The position numbers and the translations under genes are program-made. The notes beneath the pieces were generated by a model that saw only the letters and a program-made list of their open reading frames with translations, did not search any database and was not told the origin of the DNA. Below, in pieces: positions 1 through 12,055 of a stretch of DNA of 64,000 nt (within the stretch, counting starts at the first letter, position 1; every line of letters starts with the position of its first letter). This stretch comes from Haematobia irritans (lineage: Eukaryota; Arthropoda; Insecta; Diptera; Muscidae), in contig NC_134398.1 of NCBI RefSeq assembly GCF_050003625.1, positions 196,299,700 through 196,363,699 of the forward strand, given 5' to 3'.

Positions 1-860
1 TGTAAGAGTTTTACCCTGATTTGCAATTGCTAGTGTCGTATAAATCGGTTAAGATTTAGATGCAGCTCCCAAATATATCTTTCGGCCGATTTAGACTGAT
101 ATGACCCCAGAGGTCATAGTTTTACTCTGATTTACCAAAAATTTTGCACAAGGAGTAGAATTTTTATTCTTACTATGCGTGTCAAATTTGGTTAAAATCG
201 ATTTCGATTTAGATATATCCCCCATATATATCTTTAGCCCGATTTATTCTCATATGACATAGAGATAACAGTTTTATTATGAGTTTCGTGAAATTTTACA
301 CAAGGAATAGAATTAATATTATTACTATGCATGTCAATTTAGGTTGAAATCGGTTCAGAGCTAGATATAGCTCCCATATATATTATTCGCCCGATTTATA
401 CTCATATGACCACCGGAAATCAAAATTTCACTGCGATTTATTTGAAATTTTGCACAAAGAGAATAATAATTAACATTTTAGCAATGTATGCCAAATTTGG
501 TCAAAATCGTCTCAAATTTAGTCAAAGTCCCCATATATATGTTTTTCCGATTTGGCAAAAAAAAAAAAAAAACGCCAATACACCCATGGTTTCCATTTTC
601 TTGTAAAATCGTCACTGTTAAGACGAAAACTTGTTAGCATTGTGTAGCGCCTCTAGGCATTAGCCGATTTAAATTGTATGTCGAGAGATTTAGCATAAGT
701 ATAGAAAATGTTCTCCAAATGTGTTCAAATTTAAATATTTGTATATGGAAATATAAACCTTTATAAATAGCAACCAACACATTTGAAGGATTTGACGTAG
801 TAGGAGTGATTTAGGGTATGATATAATCGGCCCCGCCCGACTTTCTACTTTACTTGCATT
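1..860 (+). mobile_element. HINE-like element, group A, 3' portion (cut by window start)
   Basis: Diverged tandem units carry the group A signature: TATAGCTCCCATATATA, then a CCGATTT block, then a line resembling TTTGCACAAGGAGTAGAATT. The 3' end lies near 815-858, with GATTTAGGGTATGATATA followed by the small hairpin region CGGCCCCGCCCGACTTT and then CTACTTTACTTGC. The 5' hairpin and GTCY core are outside the window. This matches the known layout of DINE-1/HINE elements (tandem central repeats and a hairpin-rich end). No protein is encoded: the short open frames here are fragments of the unit. Confidence 0.7.
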
Positions 861-1250
861 TCGAGCTAACCCAAAATTGAAAACCTATTGATAGTAAAAA
901 ATTTTTAATATTTTTCCAATCTAGACTAATTTATTTATAATTAGGGGAAAATTGAAATGATAAGGCTCATACTTTGAAATTTCTCACTTATTACCGAACA
1001 ACCAATGAGGAACATATCCTTGAACAATAAATGTGAGATCGATTCAAATGCCTGATGGCTGCATTTCTTTATGAACTTATTTTTCTGTTGGTGGCAAAGG
1101 CGTTGATATTACGATTGCCGGTTTATTTGAGGTGGTTGGTTGGTGTAGATGGTGATTTCCTTTCGATTTATTTGTTGTTCCTTGTAAATGGTATTTACAG
1201 ATTTTGTTGTCTGCACTCGAACGCTTCGATAAATTTGATGAGATTTCTTT

Positions 1251-1267
1251 ACACACACACACACACA
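1251..1267. repeat. (AC)n microsatellite
   Basis: Uninterrupted AC dinucleotides, followed by a looser CA-rich stretch to about 1275. Confidence 0.9.
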
Positions 1268-1340
1268 TTCACACAGCTACATACATCCTCCATACATCAT
1301 GTTAATATGTGTTGGTAATACCGAGATTTTGTGTACAGCT

Positions 1341-1354
1341 GTGTGTGTGTGTGT
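1341..1354. repeat. (GT)n microsatellite
   Basis: Uninterrupted GT dinucleotides about 75 bp downstream of the AC run, in the opposite sense, so the two could pair. Confidence 0.85.
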
Positions 1355-2189
1355 AAGTGTACACTATTTGAGTATTGCTTCCTTCGTTTGGTATTTTCTC
1401 ATTCTTTAGCTCTTACCGTAAGGACATCGTCAGAGTATAAGCTGACATTTTATATGAAATATCCAACGTAGGATATGTTCAAATATGCTTTTTTTATTCG
1501 TCCTTTGTAAGGATGGGATTTTTTTGTTGCTCCGATTCTGCTTTCTATTTACATGAGCATTCGTGTTCGCCTTTTATGCCCGCAGTAGTAGTGAGTGACA
1601 TCCACTTTTGCTCGTTTATTTTCAAGTAGGTGTAGCAATTGCATTTATATTTTTTTCTGCTTCTTCTTCTTGATTTTTCTACCTTCACATAGAAAGGTAG
1701 TAATGATCTCACACCGAGTTTGTATGTGTGAGTGTATCTATACGATCTCAGCCATTTATATCAGATGGATGTACTATTGTGTTGTGTGGTATTGGTCCTG
1801 ATGATGGCGGTAGCAATGGTGTGAAGCCATGTTGCCGCGTATAAACGAAACGGAAATGTAGCATTGTGTTACCAGTAATAAACTCTTAAATCAATATAAG
1901 TGCAAAAATACATTCCAAGCCAAGTAACATTCCTTTCGTTTAGCTAACCAGCTATATGGTGCAGAATACAGTGGAATAAATAAAAATAAAATAAATAGAA
2001 AATTTAATTATTTGAAAAATACATTGCCTTTTATATTTCAGGATTTGGCAAAACTAGTTTTGTAATCTGCCAACTTATAGCTCTATTGTATATCTTGATA
2101 TTTTTTTAAGTTATTCGTACCGTAACGCGGTCTTTTAATATGGAGAGCTGAGGTACGTTCAGTCGTTTCCAAGGTCGATCCAAGGAGCT

Positions 2190-3185
2190 ACAACCACGGC
2201 TGCCAATGTTGGTAGAATTCTACCAAAAATGGTTGATTTTTTACTTTTTGGTACATAGGTAAAATTCTTGATGTTTTGGTAGATTTTGCAAAATTTTCTT
2301 CTCCAACTAAGAGGTACTTCAATTTTCTATACATAAAAGGAAAAATTTGACAAAATTTTCCACAGAAATAAAATTTTGACAAAATTTTCTATAGAATTAA
2401 AATGTTGACAAAATTTTCTATAGAAATAAAAATTTGAAAAAATTTTCTATAGAAATAAAAATTTGACGAAGTTTTCTATAAAAATAAAATTTTCACAAAA
2501 ATTTCTATAGAAATAAAATTTTGAAAAATTTTCTATAGAAATAAATTTTTGACAAAATTTTCTATAGAAATAAAATCTTGATAAAATTTTCTATAGAAAC
2601 AAAATATTGACTATATTTTTTATAGAAATAAAATTTTGACTAAATTTTTTATAGAAATAAAATTTTGACTTAATTTTCTAGATAACAAAAATTTGACAAA
2701 ATTTTCTATAGAAATAAAAATTTGAAAAAATGTTCTATAGAAATAAAAATTTGACAAAATTTTATATAGAAATAAAATTTTGATAAAAATTTCTATAGAA
2801 ATAAAAATTGGACAAAAATTTCTATAGAAATAAAATTTTGACAAAATGTTCTATTGAAATAAAAATTTTGACAACATTTTCTATAGAAATAAAATTTTGA
2901 AAAATTTTCTAGGGAACAAAAATTTGACAACATTTTCTATTGAAATAAAATTTTGACAAAATTTTCTATAGAAATAAAATTTTGATATTTTCTATTGGAA
3001 TAAACTTTTGACAAAATTTTCTATAAAAATAAATTTTTTTAAAAATTTCTATAGAAATAATATTTTGTATATAAATAAAATGTTGACAACATTTTCTATA
3101 GAAATAAAAATTTAACAAAATTTTCTGCAGAAATAAAATTTTGACAAAAGTTTTCTATAGAAATAAAATTTTGCAAAATAAGATT
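2190..3185 (+). repeat. 29-bp minisatellite array with a defined edge
   Basis: About 30 diverged copies of a 29-bp monomer whose centre is the palindrome TTTCTATAGAAA, alternating with TTTTGACAAAATTTT. The left edge is not monomeric. It holds GCTGCCAATG followed by the perfect 18-bp palindrome TTGGTAGAATTCTACCAA (2209-2226), then TTGATGTTTTGGTAGATTTT and TTCTTCTCCAACTAAGAG. The same edge recurs at other arrays, so the array probably moves as a unit. The 29-residue periodic open frames across it are a by-product of the monomer length. Confidence 0.9.
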
Positions 3186-4262
3186 TTTTTTTAGAAAAAC
3201 TAAAAAAAAAAAATTCCAAATCGGTCTAGATTTAAATATACGTATACTTTTACAATAGTCTTTAAATTTGAAATTGTGTATTTTTAGCTTCGAAAAGTAA
3301 ATTTTTAATACTTTTTCGTCAACATCATTTATCATCCCTGTCGTATATACTTGTCTTTGTTTCAAAACTACATATCACCTCATTCTACTGTGCTTGGCCA
3401 CAGCTCTTCTTTGATGCACTATTGTTAGGTTGGCATATCTTTTACTCAATCTCCTTTCATAGATGTTTTCCCAAGATATACTTGTCTTTTTGCAAAAGGT
3501 GCTTAAGAGGATGTGCATTCGTACCTTTTTCCTTTGCCGTTTTTATTTTTTTTTTTTGTAGTTGTAGTCTGCTACTAGTGAGCTTCCTTTTGCCATGGCA
3601 TACTATTGGCATTAAAAGTATATTTGTTCCGCTTGGCATATTATTTCAATTATTTTGATCATATTTGCTTTTTAACAATATTTTCTACATTATTTCTTTG
3701 ATTTTATCTGTCTTCTTACTCTCCTGCACAATGTTCAGTATGTGTCATTTAGTCCTGTCCTCAGTCTCCTGCTTGACAATTGGTGATATATTATTTATAT
3801 ATATTTTTTGTCGCCCTCTCTAGAGCTTCTTCATCATTCGATAGATAATGCAATTTTTATTACAACTACCTTTGATTGATTTAAATTTATACCATGCTTA
3901 TGGTTGACTCCTTTTGGTTATGGAATTCGAAGTCTTTATAGTAGAGTTGAGTTTGGGTTTGGGTGTTTTTGCACAGGATGAACTGACACATTTGTGTGGC
4001 ATAATTTTCTTAATTTGTGCCAAGGAGAATGATAATTTGATTATGAAAAATCTATGCTAAATCTGTTAAGATCGTTGAAGTAGAATTTTTCGTCAAGAAA
4101 GCAACATTAAATAGGATTACATTTGTTCGAGTGTACATGCAAAAATTAAAGTTCTTCCCTCACAAAGGAAACTTTCGACCAACAAATATTTTTTTTTCGA
4201 ATTTTTTTAAGGTGATACCTCATTGACATTACACTTCCAAAATCCACTTTAACTAGATTTCA
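3186..4262. other. Unrecognised AT-rich sequence
   Basis: No recognisable gene or repeat. Two overlapping open frames at 3422-3658 (+) and 3457-3639 (-) are low-complexity and look like chance. The right end abuts the terminal inverted repeat of a MITE. Confidence 0.4.
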
Positions 4263-6165
4263 AACGCACGGAAAAAATATCACCAAAATATTCCAATTTA
4301 AAAAAATATTCAATTAAAAAAAATTTTAATTGAAAAAATCAATCACAAAAATTAGTTGTATCAATTAATTATACCCTGCTCCACACTGTGGAACAGGGTA
4401 TTATAAGTTAGTGCACATGTTTGGAACACCCAGAAGGAGACGAGATAGACACATCGTGTCTTTGGCAAAAATGCTCAGGGTGGGCTCCAGAGTCGATATA
4501 GCCATGTCCGTCTGCCCGTGAACACATTTTTGTAATCAAAGTCTAGGTCGCAGTTTTAGTCCAATCGACTTCAAATTTGGCACAAGTATGTGTTTTGGCT
4601 CAGAACAGATACCTATTGATTTTGGAAGAAATTGGTTCAAATTTAGATATAGCTCCCATATATATATTTCGCCCGATATGGACTTATATGGCCCCAGAAG
4701 CCAGAGTTTTACCCTAATTTGCTTAAAATTTTGCACAAAAAGAACACTTAGTACTATAGTCAAGTGTGCCAAATTTTATTGAAATCGGTTCAGATTTAGA
4801 TATAGCTCCCATATATATCTTTCTCCCGATATGGACTAATACGGTCCCAGAAGCCAGAGTTTTACCCCAATTTGATTGAAATTTTGCACTAGGAGCACAA
4901 TTAGTAGTGTAGTCAAGTGTGCCAAATTTTATTGAAATCGGTTCAGATTTAGATATAGCTCCCATACATATCGTTCGCCCGATTTACACTCATATGACCA
5001 CAGTGGCCAATATTTTACTCCGATTTAATTGAAATTTTGCTCTAGGAGTACAATTAGTAGTGTAGTCAAGTGTGCCAAATTTTATTGAAATCGGTTCAGA
5101 TTTAGATATAGCTCCCATACATATCGTTCGCCCGATTTACACTCATATGACCACAGTGGCCAATCTTTTACTCCGATTTAATTGAAATTTTGCACAGGGA
5201 GTAGAATTAGCATTGTAGCAATGCGTGTCAAATTTGGTTGAAATCGGTTCAGATTTATACATAGCTCCCATATATAGCTTTAGGCCGATTTACACAAATA
5301 TGACAACAGAGGCCAATCTTTTACTCCGATTTAATTGAAATTTTGCACAGGGAGTAGAATTATCATTGTAGCTATGCGTGCCAAATTTGGTTGAAATCGG
5401 TTCAGATTTAGATATATCTCCCATATATAGCTTTAGGCCGATTTACACTCATATGACCACAGAGGCCAATTTTTTGCTCCGATTTAGTTGAAATTTTGTA
5501 CAGGGAGTAGAATTAGCATTGTAGCTGTGCGTGCCAAATTTTGTTGAAATCGGTTCAGATTTAGATATAGCTCCCATATATATGTTTTTCCGATTTCGAC
5601 AAAAATGGTCAAAATACCAACATTTTCCTTGTAAAATCGCCACTGCTTAGTCGAAAAGTTGTAAAAATGGCTCTAATTTTCCTAAATTGCTAATACATAT
5701 ATATGTAGCGATAAATCATAATTAAACTTTTGCGAAGTTTCCTCAAAATTGCTTCCGATTTAAATGTTTCCCATATTATTTTATTAACATTGTGTTCCAC
5801 CCTAGTGCATTAGCCGACTTAAATTTTGAGTCTATAGATTTTGTAAAAGTCTATCAAATTCTGTCCACATCGAGTGATATTTAAATGTATGTATTTGGGA
5901 CAAACCTTTATATATAGCCCTCAACACATTTGACGGATGTGATATAGTATCGAAAATTTAGATTTACAAAGTGGTGCAGGGTATAATATAGTCGGCCCCG
6001 CCCGACTTTAGACTTCCCCTACTTGTTTTTTAATTGGAACAATCAAATTTAATTAACTTTGGTGATTGATACTATCATTTCAGTGATTGAAGACATATCA
6101 AGTAAAAATAATTGGATCAATTACTTTCGTGATTGAAGACATTAAATATTTTTTTCTGCGCGTCA
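4263..6165. mobile_element. MITE interrupted by a HINE
   Basis: The left part is 4263-4370 and the right part 6028-6165. The ends form an inverted repeat: left ACGCACGGAAAAAATAT, right (read inward on the other strand) ACGCGCAGAAAAAAATAT. The interior is rich in palindromic CAATTAA and CAATCAC words, shared with related elements at 28.8-29.1 and 50.2-50.5 kb. The 1.66-kb group A HINE sits inside, so the MITE is the older insertion. No coding capacity. Confidence 0.7.
4371..6027 (+). mobile_element. Complete HINE-like element, group A
   Basis: The 5' end begins with the hairpin ACCCTGCTCCACA/TGTGGAACAGGGT. The core follows: GAGTCGATATAGCCATG, then GTCCGTCTGCCCGTG (about 4490-4520). About seven central units follow at an exact 153-bp spacing; for example GTTCGCCC is at 4973 and 5126. 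The 3' end has GTGCAGGGTATAATATAG, the hairpin region CGGCCCCGCCCGACTTT, and CTACTTG plus Ts at about 6027. The 5' (ACCCTGCTCCAC) and 3' (GTGCAGGGT) subterminal repeats are complementary. The flanks show TAATT on both sides, compatible with insertion in a T/A run. This is the layout known for DINE-1/HINE elements; it has no transposase. Confidence 0.8.
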
Positions 6166-6198
6166 TTTGCCGTAGAAAAAGGGATTTAAAGCCATTTT

Positions 6199-7737
6199 TT
6201 ATACCCTCCACCATATGTTTGTCATTCCGTTTGTTAACACATGGAAATATTGCTCTAAGACCCCATAAAGTATATATATTCTGGGTAGTGGTGAAATTCT
6301 GAGTCGATCTAAGCATGTCCATCCGTCTTTTGAAATCACGCTAACTTCCGAACGAAACAAGCTATCGACTTGAAACTTGGCACAAGTAGTTGTTATTGAT
6401 GTAGGTCGGATGGTATTGCAAATGGGTCATATCGGTCCACTTTTACGTACAGCCCCCATATAATCGGACCCCCCAGATTTGGCTAGCGGAGCCTATAAGT
6501 GCAGTATATTTCATCCGATCTGGCTGAAATTTGGTACATGGTGTAAGTATATGGTCTTTAACAACCGTGCAAAAATTGGTCCAAATCGGTCCATAATTAT
6601 ATATAGCCCCCATATAAATCAATCCCCAGATTTGACCTCCGGAACCTCTTGGAGAAGCAAAATTCATCCGATCCAGTTGAAATTTGCAACGTGGTGTTAG
6701 TATAATAATAACCATGACATATTGGTCCAATCACGCAAAAATTGGTCCATATTGGTTCATAATCATGGTTGCCAATCGAGCCAAAAATAATCTACCAAAA
6801 TTTTATTTCTATAGAAAATTTTGCAAAATTTTATTTTTATGGTAAATTTTGTCACAATGTTAATCCTATAGAAAATTTTGTCAAATTTTATTTCTATAGA
6901 AAATTTTGGCAAAATTGTATTTCTATAGCAAATGTTGTCAAAATTTTAATAGAAAATTTTTTCAAATTTTATTTCTATAGAAAATTTTGGCAAAATTGTA
7001 TTTCTATAGCAAATTATGTCAAAATTTTAATTCTATAGAGAATGTTGTCAAAATTTTATTTCTATAGAAAATTTTGTTAAAATTTTATTTCTATAGAAAA
7101 TTTTCTCCAAATTTTATTTCTATAGAAGATTTTGACAAAATTTTATTTCTATAGAAAATTTTGTTAAAATTTTATTTCTATAGAAAATTTTCTCCAAATT
7201 TTACTTCTATAGAAAATGTTGTCAAAATTTTATTTTGTCAAAATTTTATTTCTATAGAAAGTTTTATAAAAATTGTATTTCTATAGAAAATTTTGTCAAA
7301 CTTAATTATATACGTATTTAATAGGCCTTTTTAATTTTAATATATACCACATATGGACTACCTCTCAATTTAGAAGACGGTGTTAGGAAGTTTTAAGATA
7401 CCTTGCCATCGGCAAGTGATACCACAACCCAAGTAATTCGATTGTGGATGACAGTCTTCAGCAGAAGTTTCTACGCAATCCATGGTGGAGGGTACTTCGG
7501 CCTGGCCGAACTTACGTCCGTATATACTTATTTTTGTTTAATATATACCCCGTATGGACTAACTTACTATTGAGAACACGGTGTTAAGAAGTTTTAAGAT
7601 ACCTTGCCATCGGCAAGTGTTACCGCAACCCAAGTAATTCGATTGTGGATGACAGTCTTTAGTACAAGTCTCTATGCAATCCATGGTGGAGGGTACATAA
7701 GATTCGCCCTGGCCGAACTTACGGCCGTATATACTTG
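6199..7737 (+). mobile_element. HINE-like element, group B, carrying a minisatellite and a doubled 3' end
   Basis: It starts with ATACCCTCCACCATATG, then the conserved line CCCATAAAGTATATATATTC and a GAGTCGATCTAAGCATG core with a short GTCC run. Two to three 153-bp units follow. The array at 6766-7305 is a reversed 29-bp minisatellite. The 3' terminal block then occurs twice in tandem (about 7333-7533 and 7537-7737), each ending in CCATGGTGGAGGGTAC and a GGCCTGGCCGAACTTACG-type hairpin plus TATATACTT. The subterminal repeats ACCCTCCACCAT (5') and ATGGTGGAGGGT (3') match. Confidence 0.8.
6766..7305 (-). repeat. 29-bp minisatellite array inside HINE group B
   Basis: About 18 monomers, reading TTTCTATAGAAAATTTTG on the + strand, so reversed relative to most arrays here. 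The left edge GGTTGCCAATCGAGCC followed by AATAATCTACCAAAA is the exact reverse complement of the array edge at about 37.22 kb, also inside a group B HINE. The array was therefore carried along by HINE copying and was not inserted separately. Confidence 0.85.
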
Positions 7738-7940
7738 TTTAAATTTCTATCATAATGTGAAAGGGGTATAAGAGGTTTTTTTTTTGGCACAAAAGTGTAG
7801 TTAAAGTTACTTTGTTGAAAGGATTAAAAAATCAAGACTACACGCACAAAAATAAATCTTTACTCCCATATTATGAAAATTTTGTTCCATCTTTCGCAAT
7901 TCATCGACTATATTAACTTCTATTTGCTAACATATGATCT

Positions 7941-8573
7941 GTACACTGAAAAAAATATTGTCGCAAAGCCAAAGAAATACGAATGCGTCTTTTGCTTTCC
8001 ATAGAAGATGCATTTCTCTGATTTGTCCTTGTCCAAAAGACGATAAACTTTTTTATAAAGTATTTTGATACCCTCCACCATAGGATGGGGGGGAGGGGTA
8101 TATTAACTTTGTCATTCCGTTTGTAACACATTGAAATATTGCCTAAGACCCCATAAATGTGGTGAAATCGATCTAAGCATGTCCGTCCGTCCGTCTGTTG
8201 AAGTCACGCAAACTTCCGAACTAAATAAGCTATCGACTTGAAATTGCAAATGGGCCATATTGGACCACTTTTACGTATAGCCCCCATATAAACCGATCCC
8301 CAGATTTGAGCTCCGGAGCCTCTTGGAGGAGCAAATTTCATCCGATCTGGTTGTTGTTAGTATATGGTCTCTAATAAACATGCAAAAATTGGTTCATATC
8401 GGTCCACAATTATATATAGCCCCCATATAAACCGATCCCCAGATTTGACTTCCGGAGCCTTTTGGAGAAGCAAAATTCATCCGATCCGGTTGAAGAAAAT
8501 TGTCCTTAATATTGTGTAAATTGTGTGTCCTAAATTTAGGTTGCATAATCTTTCAATATATTTTTCAATGTAC
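7941..8573. mobile_element. Small TIR element (MITE) interrupted by a truncated HINE
   Basis: The left end is TACACTGAAAAAAATATTG and the right end is AATATATTTTTCAATGTA, an imperfect inverted repeat. The left part runs to about 8068 and the right part resumes at about 8495. The right part contains CCTAAATTTAGGTTGC, also present in the element at 43461-43584, which identifies one family. Non-coding. The preceding stretch, 7738-7940, is AT-rich and unrecognised. Confidence 0.6.
8069..8495 (+). mobile_element. Truncated HINE, group B (5' part)
   Basis: It begins ATACCCTCCACCATAGGATG, has the line GTCATTCCGTTTGTAAC, the GTCCGTCCGTCCGTCTG core (about 8180), and two partial 153-bp units. It ends abruptly after CATCCGATCCGGTTGAAG with no 3' hairpin block, inside the flanking MITE. 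Confidence 0.75.
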
Positions 8574-9714
8574 TGTCAAAAAATGTCCAAGTATCGACGT
8601 GAAATTATAATGACAATGAGTTTATAATAAAATTGAGCCTCAAAAGCTAACGCAGCTTGAGATAAATGGAGGATCTAAAAAAATACATATAAATAAAAAT
8701 TTGAGGCGATCGTAAGAAAGTATATTAGAAGGGAGTAGCGGAGAGGCAGTCGGAGTGCAGCAATATCTTCAGCTCTCATAGAGACGGGTTTCATGATTTT
8801 ACTTTTTTGACGTTGAGAAAAGAGCATCTTCTATCCGATTTAAGTATTTTTGCGATAAAACCCAATAATTCAAAACTCTGGTTTAGGGTTCCTGTATATC
8901 TTATATATCTTTTGTTTTGGATCGTAAGAAAAAATTCCTTGCCTTTCCGTATATCAAATATTTTACTTCCGCTTTGTTTTACCATGCCTTCCGCTTTGTT
9001 TTACCATCCTTCCTTTGATTTTTCGCTCAATGTTTGCCTCTTTGGTTTCGGTTTCCGCTTTTAGTTCGCCAATTTTATTTTACATTGCTATAAAGGAAAA
9101 CCTTCGAAAGGACCACCAAATTGTTGCTGTTAATGGATATGAATGGGTCAGCATACAAGTCTGTGTGTGTGTGTTCAGAAATTCACAACTACACATGTAT
9201 AATTCTAGAAACAAAATAACTTCACACAGTAGTTAGTAGTTTGCGCAAAGAGCATTATTTCGGCTGCAATTTTAATTAAAAAACAAACAAAAGTTTAATT
9301 TTAGAGAAGACGACTACTGACATCCCATAACAGACATCCGAGCTAGCATTCACATTCATAGTACAGTTTACCAGCAAATGTTTGCTCTCATGTAACTGGA
9401 TATGATGATTGTACGAATAGTACCCGTATGTTTTTTGTTAATATGGGTGTAGACTTGTGTGCGCTTGTGTGTGTTTGTGTGATTTCATAAACATCTGAGA
9501 GTGGCATAACAAAATATGCCAATGCAGACATATTCGGGGCAATGATTGTTTGTACAGGGTACACACATATGCATAGAAATGTATTATTTTTGGGGTACAA
9601 ATATATTTTGGGGATAGGATGTTGCCACATTATTATAAATGTTCGTATAGAAATTTCGAGTAATGGCTTACATTTAAAACGTTTAAAATTGACACCAGAA
9701 TTAAATACTATTAA
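8574..9714. other. Unrecognised sequence
   Basis: Less AT-rich than its surroundings in places. It has short GT-rich stretches near 9162-9175 and 9460-9480. Open frames of 64-112 codons occur on both strands (the longest is 9388-9726, minus) without a recognisable domain, and that one runs into the satellite. Possibly unique fly DNA. Confidence 0.4.
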
Positions 9715-10369
9715 GCATTTTGACAAAATTTTCTATAGAAATAAAATTTTGACAAAATTTTCTATAGAAATAAAATTTTGACCAAATTTTCTATAGAAAT
9801 AAAATTTTGACAAAATTTTCTAGAGACATAAAATTTTGACAAAATTTTCTATAGAAATAAAATTTTGACAAAATTTTCTATCGAAATAATATTTTGACAA
9901 CATTTTCTATAAAAGCAAAATTTTGACAAGATTTTGTAAAGAAATAAAATTGGAGTTTAGGCAATGCATGGTTTTAAGCTGAAATCAAAAAACAACAACA
10001 AAAAAATTTTTACAAAATTTTCTATAGAAATAAAATTTTGATAAAATGTTTTATAGAAATCAAATATTGACAACATTTTCTATTGAAATAAAATTTTCAC
10101 AAAATTTTCTATGGAAACAAAATTTTCTATAAAAGAAAAATTTACACAAAATTTTCTACAGAAATAAGATTTTGACAAAATTTTCTATATAAATAAAATT
10201 TTTAAAAAATTCTGTATAGAAATAACATTTTGATAAAATTTTCTATAGAAATAAAATCTTGATAAAATTTTCTATAGAAATAACATTTTGAAAAAATTTT
10301 CTATAGAAATAAAATGTTGACAAAATTTTCTACAGAAATAAAATTTTGACAAAATGTTCTAAGAAATAA

Positions 10370-12055
10370 AATTTTGACAAAATTTTCTATAGAAATAAAA
10401 TTTTGAAAAAATTTTCTATTGACATGAAAATTTGACAAAGTTTTCTACAGAAATAAAATTTTGACAAAAATTTCACAAAATGTTCTATAGAAATAAAATT
10501 TTCTATAGAAATACAATTTTGAAAAAATTTTCTATAGAAATAAAATTTTGACAAAATTTTCTATAGAAATAAAATTTTGACAAAATTTTCTAAAGAATAA
10601 AATTTTGACAAAATTTTCTACAGAAAAAAAAAATTGGAAAAATTTTCTATAGAAATAAAATTTTTACAAAATTTTCTATAGAAATAAAATTTTGATAAAA
10701 TTTTTTATAGAAATGAAATTTTGAGAAAATTTTCTTTATAACTAAAATTTTGACAAAATTTTCTATAGAAATAAAACGTTGATAAAATTTTCTATAGAAA
10801 TAAAATTTTGACAAAATTTTCTATAGAAATAATTTTTTGACAAAATTTTGTACAGAAATAAAATTTTGACAAAATTTTCTATAGAAATAAAATTTTGACA
10901 AAATTTTCTATAGAAATAAAATTTTTACAAAATTTTTCTATAGACATAAAACTTTTACAAAATTTTCTACAGAAATAAAATTTTGAAAAAAATTTCACAA
11001 AATGTTCTATAGAAAAAAATTAGACTAAATTTTCACAAAATGTTCTATAGAAATAAAATTTTGACAAAATTTTCTATAGAAATAAAATTTTGACAAAATT
11101 TTCTAAAGAAATAAAATTTTGACAAAATTTTCTATAGAAATAAAATTTTGACAACATTTTCTATAGACATAAAATTTTGACAAAATTTTCCATAGAAATA
11201 AAATTTTGACAAAATTTTCTATAAAAATAAAATCTTGACAAAATTTGCTATTGAAATAAAATTTTTACAAGATTTTGTAAACAAATAAAATTTTCACAAA
11301 ATAAATTTGACAAGCATACTCTTCCTCTGTTGGTTAAGCTATACTTGTAGTTTAGTCAATGCATGGCTTTAAGCTGAGATCAAAAACAACAATATAGAAA
11401 TAAAATTTTGACAACATTTTCGGTAGAAATAAAATTTTGACAAAATTTTCTATAGAAATAAAATTTTGACAAAATATTCTATACAAATAAAATTTTGATA
11501 AAATGTTTTATAGAAATCAAATATTGACAACATTTTCTTTTGAAATAAAATGTTCAAAAAATTTCCTATGGAAATAAAATTTAGACAAAATTTTCTATAA
11601 AAGAAAAATTTACACAAAATTTTCTACAGAAATAAGATTTTGACAAAATTTTCTATCGAAATTAAATTTTTACAAAATTTGCTATAGAAATAAAATTTTG
11701 ACAAAATTTTCTATAGAAATAAAATTTTGACAAAATTTTCTATAGAAATAAAATTTTGACAAAATTTTCTATAAAAATAAAATTTTGACAAAATGTTCTA
11801 TAAAAATAAAATTTTGACAAAATTTTTTATAAAAATAAAATTTTGACAAAATTTTCTATAAAAATAAAATTTTGACAAATTTTCTATAAAACTAAAATTT
11901 TTTGTAAAGAAATAAAATTTTCACAAAATTTTCTACCGAAATTAAATTTTTACAAAATTTGCTATAGAAATAAAATTTTGACAAAATGTTCTATAGAAAT
12001 AAAATTTTGACAAAATTTTCTATAGAAATAAAATTTTGACAAAATTTTCTATAGA
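10370..12055 (+). repeat. Higher-order repeat copy 1 (about 1.69 kb)
   Basis: The diagnostic variants TTCTATTGACATGAAAATT, ACAGAAAAAAAAAATTGG, GTTGATAAAATTTTC and the embedded 92-bp unit fragment occur in this order. They recur in the next block with an offset of 1687 bp at the start and 1686 bp further on. Confidence 0.85.
11301..11392 (-). repeat. Fragment of the ribozyme-bearing 427-bp unit
   Basis: The reverse complement matches the first about 92 bp of the units at 20087 and 20514. It includes CTCAGCTTAAAGCCATGC and CAAGTGTAGCTTAACCAACA with minor changes. The ribozyme part is absent. The same fragment recurs at 12987-13078 in the duplicated block, and a shorter piece lies at 9953-10000. 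Confidence 0.85.

Larger units (their letters stand above)
861..2180. other. Unrecognised AT-rich sequence with CA/TG runs
   Basis: No repeat family or gene recognised. It contains an (AC)n run at 1251-1267 and a (TG)n run at 1341-1354. Open frames of 60-87 codons (for example 1055-1318) are low in complexity, rich in Leu/Phe/Ile, and have no recognisable domain. I see no convincing splice-flanked exon. It could be intron or intergenic. Confidence 0.5.

Noticed and set aside
1055..1318. 87-codon frame as a membrane protein
   Set aside because: Hydrophobic composition comes from T-rich DNA, it runs into an AC microsatellite, and no homologue comes to mind.
2190..3185. Matrix-attachment region or origin, from extreme AT content and palindromes
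   Set aside because: Composition alone is not evidence, and the repeated structure is fully explained by the minisatellite.
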